Source: Allorhodoferax sp032337135
GTDB taxonomy: Bacteria; Pseudomonadota; Gammaproteobacteria; Burkholderiales; Burkholderiaceae_C
DNA: 64,000 nt
Assembly (NCBI RefSeq): GCF_032337135.1
Contig: NZ_JAVXZZ010000001.1
Location: 682,001-746,000 of the forward strand
Reading direction: 5' to 3'
A program made the position numbers and the translations under genes. This document shows positions 1-8,107 of the stretch, piece after piece. The notes beneath the pieces were generated by a model that ran no database searches, was not told the DNA's origin, and was given only the letters and a program-made list of their open reading frames with translations. Position 1 is the stretch's first letter. Each line of letters begins with the position of its first letter.

Positions 1-236
1 AGAACGGCGAACCGCTGTGCATACCGACGGCCTGGGCGATGTCGCGTGTGCTGGTGGCGGCAAAGCCCTGACGCCGGAACAGCGACGCCGCTGCCGTGAT
101 CAGCGCCTGGCGACGGTTGCCATCGTCACGTTCCAGATCGGTCTTGCGGGGTCTTCCGCGGGGTCGCTTGGTCTCGGCAGGCGTCGCCTTGACGCCGGAT
201 AAGGAGGGGGAGCGAGCATCCATGGCGCCGAGCATA
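1..236 (-). CDS. TetR/AcrR family regulator, N-terminal part (runs off the left edge)
   Basis: This is the first 78 or so residues of a TetR-type repressor reading leftwards out of the window. A basic, proline-rich leader (KRPRGRPRK) is followed by a typical TetR helix-turn-helix opening: RRQALITAAASLFRRQGF, then TSTRDIAQAVGMHSGSPF. The ligand domain is outside the window, so the inducer cannot be guessed. Two in-frame ATG starts lie at 236 and 223 and neither has a convincing ribosome binding site; I used the outer one. A 38-base palindrome sits directly upstream (245-282), as expected for an autoregulated TetR gene. The plus-strand GGDEF gene begins about 100 bases away, so the two may share control. 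The family is sure, the target genes are not. Confidence 0.85.
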
Positions 237-244
237 ACCGGGGT

Positions 245-282
245 GATTATTTTTAGCAAGCACTTGCTTTGTAAAAATAATC
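245..282. promoter_or_regulatory. palindromic operator, probably for the adjacent TetR regulator
   Basis: The outer arms GATTATTTTTA and TAAAAATAATC are perfect inverted repeats, and the centre carries AGCAAG next to CACTTGCT, giving nested symmetry. It lies between the divergent TetR gene and the diguanylate cyclase gene and is much more AT-rich than its surroundings. TetR proteins usually bind such sites next to their own gene. Binding is inferred, not shown. Confidence 0.6.
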
Positions 283-335
283 AGGCAATCAGTGGTAAGG
301 TTCCGAAAACGCCGAGACCTCCACTGACCACGCCA

Positions 336-3300
336 ATGCCCCGCTCGCACTGGACCTCTCTTTCCGTCCGCATCGTGGTCGGCGCGCAACTGATTTTCCT
401 GGTCAGTGTCTGGACCCTGGCCTGGTATGCCAACGGCAGCCTGCGCGCCGACATGGAGCGCGAGATCGGAGAGCACCAGCGTGCTGAACTGGTTTTTCTG
501 GGGCGGCGTCTGGAAGCCCGTGTTGCAGACCTGCTCGGGTCGTTACGCGTGGTCGGCGCAGACATCCCCATGGCTTCCCTGGCCGATCGGCAGGCCCTGG
601 CGCAGTTGCTGGCCCAGCGCCCCTTGCTCGCCCGTCAATTCAATGGTGGCGTGGCAATCCTCAACGCCGAGGGAACGGTGGTAGCCGCAACATCCCAATC
701 CCTCCACCGGCCCGGCGCCCCCCTGAACGACAACCATGCCGTTACTGCGACACTGCAAAGCGGTCAGGTCGGTGTCGGCCCCACCATGGCCGCCGTCGGC
801 GCTTCCGGCATCGCCACCCTGACCCTCTCCATTCCACTGGCGGTTCGGGACGGACGGCCGCAAGGCGCGTTGGTCGGGACCATCCTGCTGAACCAGCCCG
901 GCGTCCTGGGGCAAACCGAACTGACCCTGGATGGACAGGGGCTCAAGGTGGTGCTGGCCGACCTGCAACAGCGCACCATCTTCCTCGAGTCGGGGCAGCA
1001 GGGGCGCCTCAAGCCCATGCCGGCGGCGGAACGCCTGGCGCCCCTGGACCGGCTCCGCATACCGGAAGACGGTACTGCCATCTATACCGGCCAGGACGGC
1101 ATCGAGGTGCTCGGCACGGGATACCACACCAGCACCCTGCCGTGGTACCTGGTGGTGACCCAGCCGACCGAGGTGGCCTTTGCACCGCTTGAACTGCACC
1201 AGCGCAAGCTGCTCACGGCCGCAGCATTGCTGAGCCTGTTTGCACTGCTCGTGGGCGTGCCATGGCTGCGGCGCGAGTTGCGCCCCATCCGTGACACGGC
1301 CGTGGCGCTGCGGGCCATGGGAACCGGCCAACAGGCCCAGCAGCCCCTGCCCATCCCCCCACAAGCCGACGTGGCCGAACTGGTCGCCGGATTCAATGGC
1401 TTGCTGGCTACCCTGACCGAACGGGAAACCCTGCTGCGCGACCTGTTCAACACCTCCAGCGTAGGCATCCTGCTCGTCAACACCGAGGCACGCATTACCC
1501 AAGCCAACGCCTATATGGGCGAACTGTTTCACTGCAGCGTCGACGATCTGATGGGCATGGAGTATGCGGAGTTGGTGGCACCTGTGGAGCGTGACGCAGG
1601 TCGCACCCGTACCCTGGCGCTGCTGGCCGGGCGCTTTGAAACGGTGGACATCGACCGCCAGTTCCTGCGCCGCGACGGCAGCATCTTCTGGGGGCGCCTT
1701 ACGGGGCGGCGCATGTTCGGCCCGGACCAGCAGCTGCGCGGCCTGGTCGGAACCATCACCGACATCACCGAACGCAAACTGCTGCAGCAGTTCGAGAACT
1801 TCCGATCCCAGACGCTGGAACGGCTGGCGCGCGACGAGCCGCTGGAGAAGCTGCTGCTGGCGACCGTGGCTGGACTCGAAGACATCCTGCCTCAATCGAT
1901 GTGCAGTTGCATCCTGCTCACCCCCGACGGGCAAGCGCTGGGCCGAAGTTTCGGGCCGCGCCTGCCGCACGCCTACCATGCCGCGCTGCAAGGCCTGCCC
2001 ATCGGCCCCCACGTGGGCTCCTGTGGCGCCAGCGCCTACCTGGGCCAGCGCGTGGTGGTCGACAACATTGCCACCCACCCCAATTGGGCGCCCTACCGGG
2101 AACTGGCAGCCATGGCAGGCTTGGGCGCCTGTTGGTCGCAACCCGTGATCGGCAGTGATGGGCGGGTTCTGGGCACGTTCGCGGTCTACCACGCCACGCC
2201 GCACACACCGGGCAATATCGACATCCTCCTGATCGAGCAGGTGGCCAAACTCGTGGCCATCGCCATCGAACGCAGCAACGTCGCCCAGCGCCTGCGCGAA
2301 AGCGAAGAGCACTTCCGCTTGCTGACCGAAGGGGTGGACGACGTGGTGTGGCGCTTGGACGCCGAGCACCACTTCACCTACATCAGCCCGGCGGACGAGC
2401 GCATGCGCGGCTTTGCGGCATCGGAAGTGATCGGTCACCACGTGTTCGAGATCATGACCCCCGCCGGCATCGAAGTCATCAGGAACTCCATACTTTCCCG
2501 CGAGGCGGACGAAGCCGCTGGCAATGCTTCGGACACCCGTACCCTGGTACTGGAACAGGTCTGCAAGGATGGAAGCACGGTATGGACCGAAATCCGCTCG
2601 ACGGCGGAACGCGATGCGCAAGGCCGAATCTCGGGCTATCGCGGTGTCACCCGCAACATCACCGCACGCCGCGCGATCGAAGCCCGCCTGCACCTGGCCG
2701 CCAGTGTGATGACCTACGCCCAGGAAGGCATCATGATCACTTCGGCGCAAGGCACGATCCTAGACGTCAACCAGGCCTTTTGCGACATCACCGGCTATGC
2801 GCGCGAAGAGGCCATGGGTGCAGACCCGTCCATGCTCAAATCCGATCGGCACGATGCGGCGTTCTACCGCGCCATCATGGATACCCTGCAGACCCAGGGG
2901 CGCTGGCACGGTGAGTTCTGGAACCGCCGCAAGAACGGGGAACTCTACATCCAGCGCGGAACGATCAGCGCCGTGACCGATGCGCAAGGCGTGGTGCAAC
3001 ACTACGTTTCCGTGTTTTCCGATGTCACCGAACTCAGGGAACAGCAGCAGCAACTGGAGCACCGCGCCCACTACGATGCCCTCACCGACCTGCCCAATCG
3101 GGTGCTGATGATGGACCGTCTGCGGCAAGCGATGGTGCAGGCACAGCGGCGTGGGCAGCCACTGGCGCTGGTCTTCCTCGACCTCGATGGCTTCAAGCCC
3201 GTCAACGACCTCCACGGTCACGCCGTCGGTGATGCCCTGCTGCAGGTGCTCGCGGCGCGCATGCGATCCGCCTTGCGTGACGGAGACACGCTGGCACGAC

Positions 3301-3575
3301 TGGGCGGCGACGAGTTCATCGCCATTCTGGTCGATCTGCCGGAACACGACGCCAGCACCCCCTTGCTCCTGCGCCTGCTGCAGGCCGTGGCACATCCCGT
3401 CCAGATTGCCGGTCACACCTTGCAGGTCAGTGCCAGCCTGGGCGTGAGTTTCTTCCCGCAGTCGGATGAGGTGGATGCCGATACGCTGTTGCGGCAGGCC
3501 GACCATGCCATGTACCGCGCCAAGCTGGCGGGAAAGAACCGCTTCCAGCGCTACGACCCCAGCGACGCACCGTAG
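336..3575 (+). CDS. membrane sensor diguanylate cyclase (PAS-GAF-PAS-PAS-GGDEF)
   Basis: The 1079-residue protein should make cyclic di-GMP from GTP in response to a signal. Transmembrane helices at about residues 13-32 and 292-311 flank a periplasmic sensor region, followed by a HAMP-like linker, a PAS domain (about 368-480), a GAF domain (about 490-650), two more PAS domains (to about 905) and a GGDEF domain. The catalytic motif GGDEF is intact at residues 990-994, and an RxxD product-inhibition site (RDGD) sits five residues before it, so it looks like an active, feedback-inhibited cyclase. There is no EAL domain. The reading frame stays open upstream to position 96, but the ATG at 336 is the first start before the membrane segment and leaves room for the promoter; no strong ribosome site is visible. 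Its neighbour at 3700 is a paralogue. Confidence 0.9.
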   Translation: MPRSHWTSLSVRIVVGAQLIFLVSVWTLAWYANGSLRADMEREIGEHQRAELVFLGRRLEARVADLLGSLRVVGADIPMASLADRQALAQLLAQRPLLARQFNGGVAILNAEGTVVAATSQSLHRPGAPLNDNHAVTATLQSGQVGVGPTMAAVGASGIATLTLSIPLAVRDGRPQGALVGTILLNQPGVLGQTELTLDGQGLKVVLADLQQRTIFLESGQQGRLKPMPAAERLAPLDRLRIPEDGTAIYTGQDGIEVLGTGYHTSTLPWYLVVTQPTEVAFAPLELHQRKLLTAAALLSLFALLVGVPWLRRELRPIRDTAVALRAMGTGQQAQQPLPIPPQADVAELVAGFNGLLATLTERETLLRDLFNTSSVGILLVNTEARITQANAYMGELFHCSVDDLMGMEYAELVAPVERDAGRTRTLALLAGRFETVDIDRQFLRRDGSIFWGRLTGRRMFGPDQQLRGLVGTITDITERKLLQQFENFRSQTLERLARDEPLEKLLLATVAGLEDILPQSMCSCILLTPDGQALGRSFGPRLPHAYHAALQGLPIGPHVGSCGASAYLGQRVVVDNIATHPNWAPYRELAAMAGLGACWSQPVIGSDGRVLGTFAVYHATPHTPGNIDILLIEQVAKLVAIAIERSNVAQRLRESEEHFRLLTEGVDDVVWRLDAEHHFTYISPADERMRGFAASEVIGHHVFEIMTPAGIEVIRNSILSREADEAAGNASDTRTLVLEQVCKDGSTVWTEIRSTAERDAQGRISGYRGVTRNITARRAIEARLHLAASVMTYAQEGIMITSAQGTILDVNQAFCDITGYAREEAMGADPSMLKSDRHDAAFYRAIMDTLQTQGRWHGEFWNRRKNGELYIQRGTISAVTDAQGVVQHYVSVFSDVTELREQQQQLEHRAHYDALTDLPNRVLMMDRLRQAMVQAQRRGQPLALVFLDLDGFKPVNDLHGHAVGDALLQVLAARMRSALRDGDTLARLGGDEFIAILVDLPEHDASTPLLLRLLQAVAHPVQIAGHTLQVSASLGVSFFPQSDEVDADTLLRQADHAMYRAKLAGKNRFQRYDPSDAP

Positions 3576-3699
3576 CCCGGCCGGGGCATCCGCGCCGCCA
3601 ACGCCCTGGCGTACCCGGCGCGAGGCCAAACCTTGCGCCAAGTCAGAAACTAGCTTCCCGCAAGGTGATAAAACGATCGGTTGCTAACCAACCCACCTG

Positions 3700-6600
3700 A
3701 TGCCCTCCTTCTTTCACGACTTGTCTCTGCGCAATCGCGTCAGCCTGCTGATTCTGGCGATTGTGCTCCTGAGCCTATGGAGCCTGGCCCTGTTCGCAAG
3801 CATTACCTTGCGCCAGGACATGGAGCCGCTCGTGGGCGAGCAGCAGATGGCAACCGCCCAAGTCATCGCCGACGATCTTGAGCGCGAACTGCGCCGACGC
3901 CTGACGGCACTGGAAACAGTGGCCGCACGCCTGGAAGCGTCGGCCTTGCGATCGCCCGCAAAGGTACAGCACCTGCTGTCTTCGGGGCCGGCGCTGGACG
4001 CGCTGTTCAATGGCGGGGTCACAGTGCACGGCGCCAACGCGGCAGTCCTCGCAGACAGTCTCGCGGACGCGGGGCACCTGGGGCGTACCCTGGAGCAGCT
4101 GCCCATCCTGCGGTCAACCCTGCAAGGCGGACAAGTCCACATCAGCCCCGCATGGATAGACCGGAGCAAGGCACCGGTCCTGGCCATGGCAGTACCCGTG
4201 CGCAGCAGTGGCGGCGCCGTCATTGGCGCGGTCCTGGGCCACATCCAGCTGGATCGCCCCAGCTTTCTGGATGCCGTGCGGCACAACAGCTTCGAGGCGG
4301 GAGGCACGACCTTCCTGCTGGCCGACCGGACCCAGCGCATGATCATCGCCAGCACCGATGCCCGCAGGGTGGGCACCTCGCTGACCGCAGCGGGACAGAA
4401 TGCTGCCGTCGACCGGTTCGTCGGCGGCGAAGAGGGAACGGCCGCATTCACCAACAACATCGGGGTGGATGTCCTGGCCAGCGTGCGCCAGGTACCTTCT
4501 GCCCCATGGATGGTGGCGGTATCCACTCCGACAGCCACCGCTTTTGCCCCGGTGCATCGCATGCAGCGGCGCCTGTGGTGGGGTGCGGCCCTGGTTTCTC
4601 TGCTGGCCATGGCACTCACCCGCTGGTTGGTCGCGCGCCAGACCACGCCCGCCCTGTACGCCTTGCGCGAGCTCACGGGACGCATCGCCGAGGTGCAGCG
4701 CGACGCGCCATTGCAGCTGCTCAACGTGCGTCGCAATGACGAAATCGGTCGGCTCATCGACGCGTTCAATGCCCTGATGCTGGCCGAGGCCCAACGCAAG
4801 GCGCTGTTGCGCGAGGTGCTCAACACCAGCAACGTCGGCATCTGCGCCTGCGATGATGCGGGTCGCATTACCCTGGCCAACGACATGCTGATGCGCTTGT
4901 TTCAGCGCCCGCGCAGTGTCCTGCTGGGCATGCACTACCTGGAACTCGTGGCAGCCCGCGAGCGCCACCTGGCCCGGGCCAACGTCGCGGCCTTGCAGGC
5001 TGACCCGGACACCCCGATGGACACGACCCGCCGGTTCCTGCGGGCCGATGGAACGGAGTTCTGGGGCCAGGTGTCCCTGCGCCAGTTCCGTCCCAGCGTC
5101 GATGGCGTGCGTGGTGGGGTGTGCGTGATCACCGACATCACGGCCCAGGTGCAGTCACACGAATACGAACAGTTTCGCCGCCGCACGCTCGAAGCCCTGG
5201 CACGCAATACGCCGTTGACCGAAGCCCTGGAAGGCATCGTGTCGGGACTGGAGACCTTGTGCCCACCCGCACTGTGCAGCATCCTGCGCGTGCAAGCCGG
5301 GGGCGTGCGCCTGGGGAGCTGCGTCGCCCCGCAGCTGCCGACCGCGCTCCAGGCCATTCTGAACGCCACCGAAATCGGCCCCATGGGCGGGGCCTGTGGC
5401 GCTGCCGCCCACTACAGGGAACGCATTGTCGTCCATGCGGAAGCCACCCCGGACGCCGCGCAACGCGAGGGTTTGCTGACCTGCTGGTCCCAACCACTGC
5501 TCGACGCACAGGAAAACGTGCTGGGAACCTTGGCGCTGCACCACCGCACGGCCCGCAACCCCAGCCCCGCCGACATCGAGCTGATGGAGCAGGCGGCCCA
5601 TCTGGCAAGCCTGACCATCACCCAGCACCTGGATCGCCAGGCAATGGCCGACAGCGAAGCGCGCCACCGCGCGATGCTGGAATGGACCCCGACCCCGATG
5701 GCGGTGCACCGGGGCGGGCGGGTGGTCTACGCCAACCGCGCGGCGGCACGCATGATGGCGGCCCCGGATGCCACGGCACTGCTCGGCAAACCGATCCTCG
5801 AATTCGTGCACCCGGACTCCCGCGCGCTGGTGCTTGAACGTGCCAAGGCGGTGGCGTCGTCGGGCGTTGAGCTTCCGGTGGCCACGGAAAGGTTCCTGCG
5901 CTTCGACGGTCAGGTGATCGATGTCGAAACCCTGGCCGCCCGCTTCGATTTCGACGGCAACCCCGCCGTGCTGGTTTCGATGCAGGATGTCACCCGCCGC
6001 AACCAGGCCCAGCAGCGCCTGCAACTGGCGGGACAGGTATTCGACCATGCCCGGGAAGGCATCATGGTGACCGACACGCAAGGACTCATCATCGAGGTCA
6101 ACGCCGCCTTTTCCCGCATCACGGGTTACGACCGCGACGAGGTGCTGGGACACAACCCCCGCATCCTCAAGTCCGGACGCCAAGGCCGGGACTACTACGG
6201 AACCATGTGGAAGACGCTGCAGGCATCCGGCAACTGGACCGGTGAGGTATGGAACCGACGCAAGAACGGGGAGATCTACGCCGCGCTGCAGACCATCAGC
6301 ACCGTACGTGATGCACAGGGTCGCCCGCTCAACTATGTCTCGCTGTTCTCCGACATCACGCTGGCCAAGGAGCATGCGCAGTACATCGAGCGCATCGCCC
6401 ATTTCGATGTGCTGACCAACCTTCCCAACCGCGTGCTGCTGTCGGACCGCCTGCACCAGGCCATGGCGCAAAGCCAGCGCCGTGGTTTGCTCACGGCCGT
6501 GGCGTTCCTGGACCTCGACGGATTCAAGGGCATCAATGACCACCACGGCCACGACACCGGCGACCAGCTGCTCATGACGCTGGCGCAGCGCATGCGCAAG

Positions 6601-8079
6601 GCGCTGCGCGAGGGCGACACGCTGGCACGCATCGGCGGGGACGAGTTTGTGGCGGTGCTGGCCGACCTGCCCGACACCCAGGCTTGCGTTCCGCTGTTGG
6701 CACGCCTGCTGCAAGCCGCGGCGACCCCGGTCACGGTGGACGAATGCAGCCTGGAGGTGTCAGCCAGCATCGGCGTGTCCTTCTTCCCCCAAGTGGACGA
6801 AGTGGATGCCGACCAGCTGCTGCGCCAGGCCGATCAGGCCATGTACCAGGCCAAGCTGGCCGGCAAGAACCGCTACCATGTGTTCGACGCGGACCAGGAC
6901 CGCCATGTGCGTGGACACCATGAGAGCCTGGACCGCATCCGCAATGCCCTGCACAACCGCGAGTTCGTGCTGCATTACCAGCCCAAGGTCAACATGCGCA
7001 CCGGTGAGGTCCGTGGCATGGAGGCACTCATCCGATGGCAGCACCCCACTGAGGGCCTGCTCGCCCCCGCTGCGTTTCTCCCGGTCGTGGAAGACCAACC
7101 CCTGGCGGTGGACATCGGGAAGTGGGTACTGGCCGAAGCTGTGCGCCAGCTGGATGAATGGCAGCAACAGGGCCTGCAGCTGAAGGTCAGCGTCAATATC
7201 GGCGCCCGCCAGCTCCAGCATCCCGACTTCCTGGACCAGTTGCGCAGCTTGCTGGCCGAAACCCCGCAGGTTCGGCCGGAGCAAATCGAATTGGAAGTGC
7301 TGGAGACCAGCGCGCTGGAAGATCTGGCCCACGTCTCTAGCGTGATCCAGGCCGGCAATGCCATGGGCATCGGATTCGCTCTGGACGACTTCGGCACCGG
7401 CTATTCGTCGCTGAGCTACCTCAAGCGCCTTCCCGCCGGACTGCTCAAGATCGACCAGAGCTTCGTGCGCGACATGCTCGACGACCCCGACGACCTGGCC
7501 ATTCTCGACGGTGTGATCGGCCTGGCCAGTGCCTTCCGCCGCGAAGTGATTGCCGAAGGCGTGGAAACCGAGCAGCACGGCACCCTGCTGCTGCAGCTGG
7601 GCTGCGAGCATGGTCAGGGCTACGGCATCGCCCGCCCCATGCCTGCCCGTGCGGTGCGGGCGTGGGTAGACGACTGGCGCCCTGCCCCTGCCTGGCAGTG
7701 CGCCCAGCGGGTGCACCGTGAAGACTTTGCGCTGCTGTATGTGATGGTGGAGCACCGCGCCTGGTGCCACGCCATTGGTGCGTTCGTACGGGGCGAGGGC
7801 CAGGCACTGAGTCCGCGCGAGTTACGCGAGTGCCGCTTCAGCCGCTGGCTGGACCGGGAAGGGGCACAGCGCTACAGCCACCATCCGGCCTTCCTGCTGA
7901 TGGACACCCTGCATGAACGCCTGCACGACCACGCCACGGCCCTGCACCGCTGGGCACAGGACGGGGACAGCGAGAGAGCCCGCGCAGGGCTGGTCGAACT
8001 GATGGCAATGGAGAACCGCCTGGGCCAGCAGATCGACCGCCTGCTTACCCCGCACACCCCGCTCCCTGCCGCGGCGTGA
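3700..8079 (+). CDS. dual GGDEF/EAL c-di-GMP enzyme with PAS, GAF and C-terminal CZB-like domain
   Basis: The 1459-residue membrane protein has the same plan as the preceding gene (helices near residues 15-35 and 292-311, HAMP-like linker, PAS, GAF, PAS, PAS, GGDEF), then an EAL phosphodiesterase domain and an extra C-terminal domain. GGDEF is intact at 979-983 with an RxxD site (REGD) at 970-973. EAL is intact at 1108-1110 and DDFGTGYSSL begins at 1229, so both activities may be present. The last 120 residues resemble a CZB chemoreceptor zinc-binding domain: His in VEHRAWCH (near 1352), Cys in ECRFSRWLDREG (1378) and the later LHERLHDHA histidines. It follows its paralogue after 124 bases, so the pair probably arose by duplication. 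Zinc sensing is inferred from the motif pattern. Confidence 0.9.
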   Translation: MPSFFHDLSLRNRVSLLILAIVLLSLWSLALFASITLRQDMEPLVGEQQMATAQVIADDLERELRRRLTALETVAARLEASALRSPAKVQHLLSSGPALDALFNGGVTVHGANAAVLADSLADAGHLGRTLEQLPILRSTLQGGQVHISPAWIDRSKAPVLAMAVPVRSSGGAVIGAVLGHIQLDRPSFLDAVRHNSFEAGGTTFLLADRTQRMIIASTDARRVGTSLTAAGQNAAVDRFVGGEEGTAAFTNNIGVDVLASVRQVPSAPWMVAVSTPTATAFAPVHRMQRRLWWGAALVSLLAMALTRWLVARQTTPALYALRELTGRIAEVQRDAPLQLLNVRRNDEIGRLIDAFNALMLAEAQRKALLREVLNTSNVGICACDDAGRITLANDMLMRLFQRPRSVLLGMHYLELVAARERHLARANVAALQADPDTPMDTTRRFLRADGTEFWGQVSLRQFRPSVDGVRGGVCVITDITAQVQSHEYEQFRRRTLEALARNTPLTEALEGIVSGLETLCPPALCSILRVQAGGVRLGSCVAPQLPTALQAILNATEIGPMGGACGAAAHYRERIVVHAEATPDAAQREGLLTCWSQPLLDAQENVLGTLALHHRTARNPSPADIELMEQAAHLASLTITQHLDRQAMADSEARHRAMLEWTPTPMAVHRGGRVVYANRAAARMMAAPDATALLGKPILEFVHPDSRALVLERAKAVASSGVELPVATERFLRFDGQVIDVETLAARFDFDGNPAVLVSMQDVTRRNQAQQRLQLAGQVFDHAREGIMVTDTQGLIIEVNAAFSRITGYDRDEVLGHNPRILKSGRQGRDYYGTMWKTLQASGNWTGEVWNRRKNGEIYAALQTISTVRDAQGRPLNYVSLFSDITLAKEHAQYIERIAHFDVLTNLPNRVLLSDRLHQAMAQSQRRGLLTAVAFLDLDGFKGINDHHGHDTGDQLLMTLAQRMRKALREGDTLARIGGDEFVAVLADLPDTQACVPLLARLLQAAATPVTVDECSLEVSASIGVSFFPQVDEVDADQLLRQADQAMYQAKLAGKNRYHVFDADQDRHVRGHHESLDRIRNALHNREFVLHYQPKVNMRTGEVRGMEALIRWQHPTEGLLAPAAFLPVVEDQPLAVDIGKWVLAEAVRQLDEWQQQGLQLKVSVNIGARQLQHPDFLDQLRSLLAETPQVRPEQIELEVLETSALEDLAHVSSVIQAGNAMGIGFALDDFGTGYSSLSYLKRLPAGLLKIDQSFVRDMLDDPDDLAILDGVIGLASAFRREVIAEGVETEQHGTLLLQLGCEHGQGYGIARPMPARAVRAWVDDWRPAPAWQCAQRVHREDFALLYVMVEHRAWCHAIGAFVRGEGQALSPRELRECRFSRWLDREGAQRYSHHPAFLLMDTLHERLHDHATALHRWAQDGDSERARAGLVELMAMENRLGQQIDRLLTPHTPLPAAA

Positions 8080-8107
8080 TTGCGGCGTCCAGCGCCCCAG
8101 GTTGCGC

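Noticed and set aside
543..2750. 735-codon open frame on the strand opposite the first cyclase gene
   Set aside because: It is the mirror of a real gene in high-GC DNA. The plus-strand gene has complete GGDEF, PAS and GAF motifs, while this translation has none.
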